Under the pieces are notes generated by a model, which was given only the letters and a program-made list of their open reading frames with translations, was not told where the DNA came from and ran no database searches. Both the position numbers and the translations under genes were made by a program. From positions 3,816,967-3,880,966 of the forward strand of contig NC_051091.1 in NCBI RefSeq assembly GCF_901709675.1: a stretch of DNA of 64,000 bases, in the 5' to 3' direction. Shown piece after piece: positions 16,639-28,769 of the stretch. Origin of the DNA: Syngnathus acus. Taxonomy: Eukaryota; Chordata; Actinopteri; Syngnathiformes; Syngnathidae. The first letter of the stretch is position 1. Every line of letters begins with the position of its first letter.

Positions 16639-17348
16639 GTGAGAGACGTTTATTTGTCATCATAATTTCACATTGATTCTAATTGCTGTAAAATCAATGG
16701 GCTACGTGACAGTATGATGAAATGCCGTCTTTGTTGACTTTCATCTACAAAAGTGCCAATCCCAAACTAAACGTGCTTTTGCTGTCAAATTGTCTCAAGG
16801 ATTGTCAAATGGGAATTGTTGCATCATAAACAGCCCGAAAAGAGAAAAGTCTGAATGTGAGTTTGCTTTTCTTTTTCTTTCTTTTTTCATGTCAGCTGGT
16901 GAGCACTCTGTGTGAATATCCTGTTTCCCTGCACAAAACAAACAATGGGCAGGCAGGAACGTGATATCCGCTGCGAGTCTCGTGTCACTTTAAATAATGA
17001 AAATAGTGTGGTGTCGAGGTGTTTACAAAGTGATACCACCCCGAGTCATAACGGTGGACATGATGTCCCCACCACTTTCATTTGTTGTGACAAGAAGGTT
17101 TATCTGGAGGACATCCAGTGGACCGGAGATGTGAGGAACAAAAAGAGGGAAGTTTGTGTTTGTGTTTACTATATGCAGTTGGTTCCTCATGAAATCAACA
17201 TGTGCTTTTTCATTGATGCTTGCACACGCACTACAGATGCAGTGCAGCTTTAGTTCCGCTGATTTGTATGCGCTCATCGCTTCCAGTCCAATAAAGCTAT
17301 TAAGGCCTGGAATATTCCAGCACTGCTGCGAGGCCCAACACAAATATA

Positions 17349-17685
17349 CAGTGATCCCTCGCTACTTCGCGTTTCGTTTATCGCGGCTTCACTGCATCGC
17401 GGATTTATTTTCCAAATTAAAAAAAAAAAAATTTAAAAGTCAAAATAAAACTTCTAAATTGAGGAAACGCGTGTCTAACCTTTAGGGCAATGTAGTATTG
17501 CTCCAAATGTTCGTTTACATTCTTTTAGAAGTCCGTTTTCGCGTGTTAGCACGATCGCGAATTCGCATCTTTCCGCTAACTCGTTAGCCTGCCCAGTATT
17601 TCTTGTTGGTGACCGTACTTCGCGGATTTCACTTATCGCGGGTGGTTTTTGGAACCAATTATCCGCGATAAACGAGGGATTACTG
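17349..17685. mobile_element. Tigger/pogo-like MITE (Tc1/mariner superfamily)
   Basis: The termini are inverted repeats: left CAGTGATCCCTCG, right CGAGGGATTACTG, with TA directly flanking both ends (347-348 and 686-687). Tigger-type elements begin CAGGCATACCTCG and use a TA target, so the resemblance is good. The 337-bp interior carries no transposase frame. It includes a second, related motif (CTTCGCGGATTTCACTTATCG) near the right end. It lies in the long first intron of frmd4b. Confidence 0.8.
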
Positions 17686-19006
17686 TAGTTGCCAATCAGG
17701 ACCCAGTGCAAGGCAAGCAACAGATAAATGTAGCTAGCTAAGCTACAAGAACACTAAACTACACCAAAGCTACTTCAGTTGGGTGGAGCCTCTCTAAGAT
17801 TTAGCTATAAATGAGCACTTAATCTTGCCATGTGTCAAAAACGAAATGGAGCTTCAGCGATTGCGTTAACATAAACGCTTTGTGATCACTGCAGCCACTT
17901 GTCCGTGTAAACAAGGTTGTGAATATTGACAGTTTGACAGAAAAACGCATTCCCAATTGTGTCACCCCTATTATGTGTAACAAGGCAGGCAGCGTTTTTC
18001 CCTTCTTTCCCACAGTTTTTGACTACAATCGACACTTTGCTGACTTGAATGAGGGATGTTTGTCGGTTGTGATTTGTTGCCACACAAGTCCCTAAAATTC
18101 AATGCATCAGCAAGAATACGGTGCTGGCCTGACTGGTTCTGAAACGGTGGTGAGTATTTTGGGTGCAATATCGCAATCCCTTGAAGGGTCCTGTATCCAG
18201 CAGAATTCTGATGGCCTAGAGTTGTTGTTGATGATGATAATGTTGGTGTTGAAGCTCAATTCGCATTCAGGAGCGCTATTATTTTCCAGCGCCTGTCTTT
18301 TTGGGTCAGTGATTATCAATTGGCCCAGCAGTAGAAATCAATTCAGATCTTCCAAAGCAGACACGAGTGTTGAGGTTGTCTATCTAGGCATGTGATGTAA
18401 TTTAGGCAAAACAGGTCTCCTTTTATATTATTTGAATGTTTTTTGTGCTTATCCATATTGTAATCACATTCAAAGTGGTTCACACCAAAATTTGTGCCAA
18501 TGGGAATCTATTCCCCATTTGCTGTCAGTCCAGCAGTGTGCAGACATTGCAGAGCTTCCTCGTTTCATGTCTGCTTTGTCTTCTCAGACAGGACATCCTG
18601 TGTGAAACAAAGAGTCAACCAAACACACGCCTGATGACTCAATACCTACATTTACTTGTATCCAAAAAATATCTTACTCATTGTGAGACTTTTTTTTTTA
18701 ATGGTGGTTTAGTTAGCAATGAATAATTCTGTTTTCCGTTTCGTGTTTACTGTTATAAATGCAAACAAAAACTAAACCCTGTCTCATTTCATATTTGAGA
18801 TGCACTTGAATTATAGTGAGGCAAGGGAATGAAAACACCAGGACAGAAAATAGTACTTGCCTTGGAGGTTTTTGAGCCAAGGAAGAGGCAAGCATCTCTT
18901 ATGAAGCTTACCACGAGATGCGTCTATCTCACCCCTTCCCACAGGTACAAATGGAATACAATGGGCTGAGGTGCTATCATTAAATTCTTTCTTCTGAATG
19001 AAAACA

Positions 19007-19081
19007 AATAAATGGCTAAATAAAAAAAGAAATGGCTAAATAAATAAATGGCTAAATAAATGAATGGCTAAATAAATAAAT
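19007..19081. repeat. AAATAAATGGCT minisatellite
   Basis: About five imperfect copies of a 12-24 bp unit built from AAATAAATGGCT occur in tandem, with one copy interrupted by an A-run (aaaaaaagaaatggct). No function is suggested. Confidence 0.8.
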
Positions 19082-20826
19082 ACATTTTGGATGCTACAGT
19101 AGTCCACTGCCTCAGGCCGGATAGAAATCAATACAGCTCAAAGCTTCAAGCCCCTTGTGAGCGTTTCTCACGTTATGTGCCAGAGGAGATAGAGGCGAGG
19201 CGGAGACGAGCAGGATGTCTCAGTCTCGATCCCCTCCAGTCTATAAAATCCACAGTTATTTCCTGTCTCCTGTTTTTTACCCTTCAACCTTTACTTGATT
19301 TTATTCTTTTTTTTTTTGGTCTGGATTACGTCAGTGTTTTATGTTTGTGCGTGGGCATCATTTTTCGACTAGAGCTGTGTGGGTGGAGCTTGTTTGTCTG
19401 TTCGTGCTAAGGATTACAAATGAATCCAAATGTATAAGGTGAAATCACACTAAATACTTAAGACTAAGTTTTTTTTTTTTTATCATTGTGTTAACTATGA
19501 GCAACAAATATATGACGATGCAGTCCTTTAACGTAACAAATCAGCACCTTCTCAGCACAGTATGTGGCTTAAACGGACAAGACTCTTCAGTCACCTTCAC
19601 CCTTCAATGGGGAGGGGAGGGGGCGAGTCATTGTGAGACCAAGGGTCCGTTATGAAGGAAAGATGTAGGTGTTGAGCCACAAAATAGGGAGAAGGAAATT
19701 TCTAGCTGTCTTTAATGGGAAGTCTTTTCTAAGTTTCCATTGGGTTGCTTCTTTTTGAAATATTATGCAGTTCAAAGGCCGACCTGCGGTTGTTTTGTTG
19801 CCTTGTGTGTAACAGTTGAGCATATGCCACTGTGATTATCAGAGTAATTAGTTTTACTCTCCAGATGACTGATGGTTTGTGTGGTGAAAATGAAATTAGT
19901 GGAACCCCTCTGATAATACTGCTCAACAAAGACACAGCTTCACAGTTCACCCTGGGAAAACAGAGTCATTGGAATCAACAGCCTTGAGACATGGATCACA
20001 GTTCATGTTGTGCCAACTATTTGCCAACTTTCATATTGTGCGTTCACATCTAGCATAAAGCTCCTCATGCTCTCACGCTGGTGTCCAAATGAAGAAGTAA
20101 GAAATGTAATGCTCATAAGCACAACTGAGAAGTTTGCTGGATGTGACAATGATATCAATTACTGCACGATGAAGAAAGTTTATCGCATTCTGCGTCTCTA
20201 TTATTGTTTTATTTATTTGTGGTCTTAATGACCTTGAAACACCAAGTTAGGTATGCATAGTGAGCCAACATCTATCTTTTTTGAATTGCTTGAGGGGCTT
20301 CACAGGCTTTTGTTCACATCATTGGCTAATATGATGGTGCAAACAAACCCCCTCATAAATTGCAGTTGGAGACAATTTGACGTTTTTCCACAGTCCTAAA
20401 GGCTATTTAACCCCAACCATTTTTCCAGTTGTTGTCCCAGAGCTGTGGCAGTTTTCCACACAGAATCTGTCTGGATAGTTATCTGGATCTTGTGTGGTCT
20501 GGGATAATGAGCCTCCGCAGCTGCTTGATTCAAATTATCTAGGTAGCAAACTGGATTGAGGAGCATCTGGTCTCTTTACTATTATGAGTTCACGTTGGGC
20601 GGCACGGAGGCCGACTGGTTCGCTAAATACGTATTTCGTGGGTTAAATCCGTATTATAATTCAAGAAAACTCATACTCCATGCTCAGACTCTGATGATGA
20701 GCACAACGCTGCCATCTACTGTTCTGGATGTGCAATTACAATTTATTCTAGTCGAACATTTAGTATTAGTTTGAATCTTGGTCCTGATTATTTTCAGCTT
20801 TTCAGAGAAGCCCAGTAAACTGGATG

Positions 20827-20946
20827 AAATAAGGGTCAAATAAAACAAATTCTGTTTGAAATTGATCAAATAAGGGTCAAATAAAACAAATTCTGTTTGA
20901 AATTGATCAAATAAGGGTCAAATAAAACAAATTCTGTTTGAAATTG
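20827..20946. repeat. 41-bp tandem repeat, about 2.9 copies
   Basis: The unit begins AAATAAGGGTCAAATAAAAC and ends AAATTGATC. Copies start at 20827, 20868 and 20909 and are essentially identical, so the array is young. There are no spacers, so it is a simple tandem array and not a CRISPR-like arrangement. Confidence 0.9.
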
Positions 20947-22389
20947 TAAAACAATGAAAATGGGGAAGAGTCTGCGTTCAAGCACTTTGCAATTCGAGAC
21001 GCTGTCCGAGACAAATTGGTGTAATGAATTTGTTAATGTGCCAGTCAATCAGCATCACAACTGCTTATTCTTTTCAAATTCCATTGATAAGGAGGCTTAC
21101 CCACATATTCCCCTCTTGGGCTTTATTTGATTTTCACTAATTGCAAAAATTAAACCGTTGCTTTTATTTCATTTATATTGGCATGACAATGAAAACGTAT
21201 CTCAGGAGCAAGGGCAGGCCACAGCAGGATGACTAAATCTAATTTATGCTTATTTGTTGAATCAGAATTTTTGCGTCGACCATTTCTGTGCTCAACTTAG
21301 TTAGCCGAAGAAGCTTTCTGCCCGCCAACGATAATATAAAATCACAATATTCAATACATGTCCTGATGATCCTGAACATTGTTTATGTTTTCAATTGAGA
21401 TGGCCTAAATACATATTTCATTCTTTTTTTCCCCCCCTCTTTATTTATGCATGACTACCAATTGTCCACGTATGCGACATGGGAGATATTTGACAGCTGG
21501 TTTCTCCTGCCTTACACCACGGGTGCAAACCAGGTCCTGCGAGGCACGTTAGCCATCACACGCGTGTGTGCTTGCGTGAGTGTGTCAGGCATACGGCACG
21601 TCCTTTGCATTCAGCCTGTCAGCTGTAGCCTCAGTCTGTGCTCCAGCTTGCCAGCTGCAGACTTGTGTGCATGACAGCTGTTTCTATGCTCCATTCACGC
21701 TGCGCCTCACTCACGCCACTTTTAGAATAATGAATCGACATGCTAATTCCCATCCTATGAGGGGATGAGCTTAGCGTACTGGAGGTGTGATGATCTTGGC
21801 AACTCATCTCCCTGTCATGACCCACGTTGTATTCTCAACAGATCAAGATCCCGTATAGCAGGCGAGAGACAAAGGAGTGGTGAAATTTGGAAAATAACGG
21901 CGCATGGAGGAGCTAACAATGAACACATAGATGGACAATATTTTTTTTCATGATTCACCACTTAATGCATTGGCCTTTTCTTTTTCAAACTGTAGCTGGC
22001 GGAGCTAAATTCCCCCATCTGGTGTTCGTAAGTGGGTATTACAGTTCTCCCTGACAGTTGAGTGGTGGCGAGGACAATAAAAGGGTAGAGAACAACGGAG
22101 CTTGTAATTGTCTGGTTTATGTGTGCACTGTGCAGCACATAAGGTGGGTGGAGTGCTTCCAAGAGTGACATCAAATGGCATTAGGTCATTTGTCAGCGTA
22201 GTACCAGGCTATGAATGGGGGGGTATTGAGATTCAGTTAGCAGCTGTGTAGAATGAGCTACTAAGGCGAAACACATTAATTATGTATTCATACAGGCAAG
22301 AAAAAGAAGATTTAGGAAAAATGATGTGCCACTCAAGCTGCGATGCGAGCAGACTGTGATAGCGCTACTCCAGCAGTGTACCTTTACTG

Positions 22390-22693
22390 CACAGGTGTCA
22401 AACTCAAGGCCCGGGGGCCAGATACGGCCCGCCACATCATTTTATGTGGCCCGCGAAGACAAATTGTGCATCAAATTGTCTTCACTTTTAATATCTTTTT
22501 TTTTTTTTATAATATTGGACCAGTTTTTACTCGTCTGATTTGAAAACGAGTTATTTGTCAGTTTGTTTTGTAGCTTTTACTGTAAATAATATGCGGTGCT
22601 CATACATTTATTTGGGTTGACAGTCATAATGGCCCTCCGAAAGAAGCTATGACTACAATGCGGCCCGTGAAAAAAACGAGTTTGACACCCCTG
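22390..22693 (+). mobile_element. hAT-type non-autonomous element, copy 2, complete
   Basis: The left terminus CACAGGTGTCAAACTC and the reverse complement of the right terminus, CAGGGGTGTCAAACTC, form 16-bp inverted repeats. They are flanked by a perfect 8-bp duplication CTTTACTG (22382-22389 and 22694-22701). An 8-bp target duplication with CAG-type ends is diagnostic of hAT. The 304-bp body has no transposase. It is the same family as 1-355 and 44091-44411 and lies in the frmd4b first intron. Confidence 0.9.
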
Positions 22694-23943
22694 CTTTACT
22701 GTGACCTCATTCTTATAACTGAAGACAAATGTAAGTGGTGTGTTGAAAAGATGCTTTTGGACCAGGGCTGCCTGAAAGTGCATTTGTTCTTGACACCTGT
22801 GACTCTCTTGTGTATGTATGGCTGTCACCCCCAGACAGCCGTGGCCTTTTACGCCTGTCTGCTCTTACCATGGTTAGTTGGATACAGTGGCCCTCCCTGT
22901 CACGAGCCTAATGACGATGACGATTCGCGTTAAGCATACAGTCAAATGGAACAGAATTCTGTGGAATTGTCTAACGCCACGCTTTATGATATTACTTGCT
23001 TAGCACACACGGCTTCTGAGTCTTCAATCTGCATGACTGATCCTGATTTGCACTGCTTTGTGTTTATTGTTTGCATAATGTATAACTGACTACAAAGAAT
23101 TTTGCATTTTCTGTAATGAGGCAAAAATAATGCTCAAGGTCTGTGAACATTTTTGATTTGGGAAAGTCAAATGAAGCAAGATAATATTGTTTCCACATTA
23201 TTTTTTCTCCAGCGTAGCTGCTTATGTGTTCTCTGCCTTATTTATTTGAGTCAGGTGTGCTGCGTGTGCACATTTGTTTATTACACACGCAAACATCTGC
23301 TAATAACTCGCCAGCACTTTCACATTCCAAAGTTGAACATCAAAAGCTTTCCTCATGTTTCAAACCGCCGTTCCACTTTTAAATGTGCCGTGTCAGTTCT
23401 ACCACCCTGGCTGATCCGAACTGAGCCAATTATTTTTAACACTCCTGCAGAACGTACTGGGCGGGGATGTCTGGACTTTTCAGGAAATTGCTCCCACATC
23501 CTAGACTAACTCAAAGTCTGTTTACTTTTTTGTGACATTAAAATGGCCCACTTAAATAACACGATAAGGGAATGAGGTCAATGCTAAAAAAAATGTATAT
23601 CGTGGAAATGTCTTTGTTATGATGTTGCCACTGATTCTAATTCAAGCATTTGGAGTTTACATTGTGCATGTATTTGTATTGATTAATTATCAAGCCCTCA
23701 TTGCTTCTATAGTGCTTGAGAGCGTCACTCTTTGCCTGATACGGGCTGCTCTCAAAGGTGATGACTCCCAGCGACATGACGTCAACAAGCCTGACAGTAC
23801 ACAATGCGCACTTGTGCCTCCAAATAGCAGCTTTTATGGCTTTACAGCGCTTTGAGTTGAACTAACTCCAGCGACGTGCAAGTTCCTCCTGCTTCTGTGA
23901 GGTGTAGCCATCTGAAGTAGGAATCGATCCGATACACAAGGTC

Positions 23944-26900
23944 ATGGCTGTGCGCATGATTCGTGGGATAGAGGACGTAGTGGCCTCTAGCAGCCAGCTC
24001 CTTTGGACCGTGGCACATGAGACCTTGAGGAAGTGGTACAACCGGGCGCTGTTGCCATGCCAACACTTTCTTGTGGCCTGGTTTAGGATTGGACATGGCT
24101 ACCAGGTATGGCAGCTTCTTGGTTAATAGCTCCAGAGCAAATGCGTTTGGAATTTGGTGCGCAGTATGTTTATTTTTATTTCAGTGATCGATTCTCTATT
24201 CAGTCAAAACAAAGTCAAACATGACACTGAGGTGACACTGTTACATCTTCACAAAAAGCAATTTCACTCCAGACTGTAAGTGCAAGCATGGTGTTTTTGT
24301 AAATGGCCACGGGTGATGCTGAAGACGTGTTGTGTAATAAAGGCAAAAGATGACCTGTCTAAATGTTTTTTTTCATCCTTCAGATGACTGAGGGGCGTCA
24401 GTGCCGGGTACACCTACTTGACGGTCGGAAGTTGGAGCTGCTGGTTCAGGTACAGAACTGGATCTTTCTCTAAATTTGACATATGAGCCTACATTGCTGT
24501 GGTGATAAGAAAGCGGGTCATAGTGAGGGTAGGGGGAGTGATGATGATTCTAAGGGTTCATGAATTTTTTGTTTGTTTTTGTTTGTTTATGTTGTAGTTT
24601 AACCATATAACAATGAGGCACCTTGTGACTTCTATAGTATAGTTATAATCTAAGAAATAATCTAAAATAAAAAAAGTCTACTTCTTTTTTTACCAGCCAA
24701 AGCTTTTATCACGAGACCTGCTAGATTTGGTGGCATCCCATTTTAACCTGAAGGAGAAGGAATACTTTGGCCTTTGCTTCATAGATGACACGTACGTAAT
24801 TTCTTCAACATTGAACATAAAATAATGTTTTTCTTGTTATTACAAGACAATTTTAATTACTCCTTAAACATGCTTGATGCAATATATATATATTTTTTTG
24901 TATCACTTTTAGTGGTCAGAATAACTGGCTTCAGCTTGACCGAAAAGTCCTTGATCATGACTTTTCCAAGACTTCAGATACACTGGAAATCAAATTCTTA
25001 GTGAGGTGAGTAGACTTGTGGAAACGGCTATTTTTTTTCCAAGCAGAACGTGTTGACGGTTTTATGGCATAGTGACAGCACCTCCAATTTAAGACGGCTG
25101 TAGACCAGCAGGTGGCAGTCATGTAACTGTGTCAACGCCTCGAGGTTGCATGGAATGCGTGCAAATTATACTTGACTTGATACTTGATGTAACCCCAAGT
25201 AAACTCTTTACAGATTTTACATTGAGAAGATCACCTTTTTAAAAGAAAACACGACTGTGGAGCTGTTCTTCTTGAATGCAAAATCCCTGGTGTTTAATGT
25301 AAGTGTTATGAGTATTATATTGTTGCACGCAAAGGAGAACGTACATTTAATGTAAAAAAATGTAAAAGCAACAATGCGTTCTATTCATATATTACTAAAC
25401 ATATATTCTCATCAACTGAATTTCTCCCACGTTGTATATAATCAGGGAGTGGTAGAGTAGAGAAATCCGAGGGGCACGTGAATGCAACAAACGGTCGAAA
25501 ACTTTACTATAGGGGCGGGAGGAGGGGATGGGGAGGGGAGCATACTGGTCACCATGGGAGACGGAGACTGTTGAACCTGCTCGGACTGTACCACTTCACC
25601 GTGGGGGTTTAGTCTTCGTGTTAGCCGCTCTATTGAAATTATCCTGCACCCGAATATGTTACCTTGTTAATAAAAATCACCACCTTAAGTGTAGGCTGAA
25701 TTACCGTTATTATGTGCCCATCTGCTGTTTTAAACACAGCCTTTGTGTGTGTGTGTGTTATTAGTGGTTCAGTCGGTAGCGAGAGGACCGAGGTACCGTT
25801 ATGTGTTTGGCTGCACTTTGTGGTCGCGCGTAGAAACGATCTCGTTTAACATTTAATAATCGTCTTTTCAACAACAAAACAGGAGGACATCGAAGTGGAG
25901 AGCGAACACATTTTCAAGTTGGCTGCATTCGCATTACAAGTAAGAAAGAACCGCTGTTTTTACTTAATCATTAGTTGAAGTCACGGTGTGAAGGGTGGCC
26001 CGGGCGGCATTTGAAATGCGTTTGTCTTTTGTGGCAAAACTGGTGCAAGAAATGCAGTACTGTTGTTATTGTTTAATTTAAATACTGCACATTGCAAATA
26101 ACAGAAGCTCAAAAATAGATTCTGTTAGAATCTACTTAACTAGCGTTTAAAATGTAGGATCCACCATCTGCTGTGAAGAAGCGCAGGAGTTTGTTATAAT
26201 GCTCTTACTTACCTGATTATTTGTCTTTTTTTTTTTTGTAGGAGGTCAGCGGCGATTACACATGGTAAGGCCATTTTATACTTTAAATGTGAAATACGTC
26301 TGAAAAAGCACATGTGCGGATTTTCCAAATGCATTACAACTAAATGCATGAGGATTGCACCAATGCGGGGTTTTTACTCTCACGGCACATTGCAGGGTGC
26401 AACTATAATATAAAGAGAGCAAATACTAATGCAGACTGAGTGTTGCTTTTTATGCAAAATGTATTAGATCTCATTTGTTTGTAAACGTTTCCACAATAGA
26501 GTTTCCAACGCAGTTCATCAACAAAGTGACAGTCGATAGTACAGTACACAATAGTCTGCTGGCAAGTGTACCCATTGCGATCAAAGTCCGGAACCAGGAT
26601 TTGTGTTAGATTTGAGGTTTTTTTTTTTTTGGTCAGTGTAATGACTGCTTTACAGTAGATAATGTTCAACCAACTCGGATCCTGTCTTGATACTTCCCTC
26701 AGTTAATGATTAGCTTGAATTGGCTTTGTGGCATGGAACTTGCCTTCTGGAATCCAGATTGAGCTAAAAATATTTGGATTGTCTAACTGCAGGTTTACTT
26801 GCATTGTAATTGCACAATATTTAAATGCTTGCTTTGTGTGGAGATACATATTGACTTGTACTTGGATGAGAGAGAGAGAGAGGGTGAGAAAAAGAGGGAG

Positions 26901-28733
26901 GGAGAGACTGTTTAGAGATTGCCTTCATAATCTGTCCACCAGTGGGAGATAAGCTTAGTGGGCCTCAGAGGCTCGACCTGCTGATAAGGTATGTTGTTTC
27001 ATTATGCCAGGCATAGGAATGGAAGGCATTCATTGGCGGTGAGCGGTAAACACGACTCAGCAGTGTGTGGCTGATCTGCAGAACAAGTGCACTGTCCAAA
27101 TGATTTGCCTCCAAAATGGCCTCTGTCGTTGTTGGTAACACAAAAAGTTGTGCTCTCTAAGAAATGAGGTGTGGATAATTGCACAAGGCAATAAACAGTC
27201 CTGATTATTATCTTTTTTTTTACTGCAGTCCAATTCTCATCCTCTTCTGTCAAACCGTTGCAACAGTTGTTTGTTCACAATAACTAGCAATATGTTTGTT
27301 TTTGCTAGTTTATTTGAATGATATGCATAGAGTATTGCCAATATTTGTGAAAAGTACCTGTTTTGTTTGTCTGGCTCACTTATTAGATTACAGTAAGAAA
27401 AGCTCTGTATCACAAACTTGTCTCAGTTGGACATGGGATTTAAATTAGACGACGGTGTTGTTATCACAGTGGCGCATCCCTCATTGTCACATGGCAATAT
27501 TTCTCTTTCCGGTCAATGGACTCCTTTGTTTCTGCTTCTTTTCATGAAGAGGCTCAGTAAATCCCTTAAGTACAAATGGGCCTCCTCTACCCTGTATCAG
27601 CAAAGGGCCCTGTAGCAGCGAGATTAGCCGGAGACCTCCTCCTCCTCCTCCAACAGTTAGCTGCCTTAAGAGGGATGAGCAAGGGCCACTGTCCAATGGT
27701 GGACAACTTCATGTCATGTAGTGGCCAACCCCTAGCTGAGAGTTGAATTAATTCCCCATCAGGTTTTATAGTATTATAATAATTCTTGGCACTTTGGTGA
27801 AAACATTCAGGGCTGGGCTGGGCTGGGCTGTAGGAATTGGCCCCACACTGCAGACTGCAGGGAGATAACAGACGTAGTAATGAATTCCAGATTGCTGACA
27901 GGGCAATGTGGCTGTGGAGTAGATCACCCCGACAACATCAGGCACCAGCTCCTCATAAAATGTACGCAAAGTGCCGTGGCAGCAAAAGCCAGTCAACCGA
28001 GGGGAAGCGGTGTGCACCTCCACCCCCTGCTAAGGCTCACCCTTATTTTTTCATTCGTAAGCTAGTTCGCATAACTGGATCACTATATATATCTGTCCCC
28101 AATTATACTTCTGAGAATAGACTGAAATTGACAATTATTGAAGGCAGTTCAAGGCCAAATGGCATTTGCGCTATAAAGCCAATCCTTTTATTTTCCTATT
28201 GCGTTATAGATTAAAGATTAAAGTCCCTATGATCGTCACACACACATCTGGGGGTGGTGAAATTTTATAGGATTAGTTTGTTTCATTTTTTAAGTGGTAT
28301 GCATGGATAGTCAGTCCCCTGACTTCAACCGAACCTTCGAAACAATGCAATATAGTGTGCCGGGTGTCTGCGGCTTCTGTTTAGGTGCTCGGCGGGCCGG
28401 CCTGCCAAGCCAAGCTCGTTGCGTTTTGGTTGGGCTCAACCGTGTTTGTTATCTCCGACATGACGTCGTAAGATAGACACTGACTTGCCGCCATTTGTCT
28501 GAGCAGATAACATGGCCAGTCTGTGTATTTCTCACAAGAGTCTGACATTTTTGGCAAGGATCTTGCGACTCTGGCCGTTAAATCTTTCACGGTTGATTGA
28601 CTACTAAGCGAAGGTGCGGTAAATCAATGGGCTGGAGTTAACCGACAATATTTTGGAACAGCTTGCCTGTTTTGAAATAGCTTGAGTAATTGCATTTAAT
28701 ATGTCTTCTGAAGGTCTTTAAATGGCTTAAAAG

Positions 28734-28769
<36 letters not shown>

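Noticed and set aside
20827-20946. CRISPR-like direct repeats
   Set aside because: The 41-bp units are contiguous with no unique spacers, and the genome is a vertebrate one.
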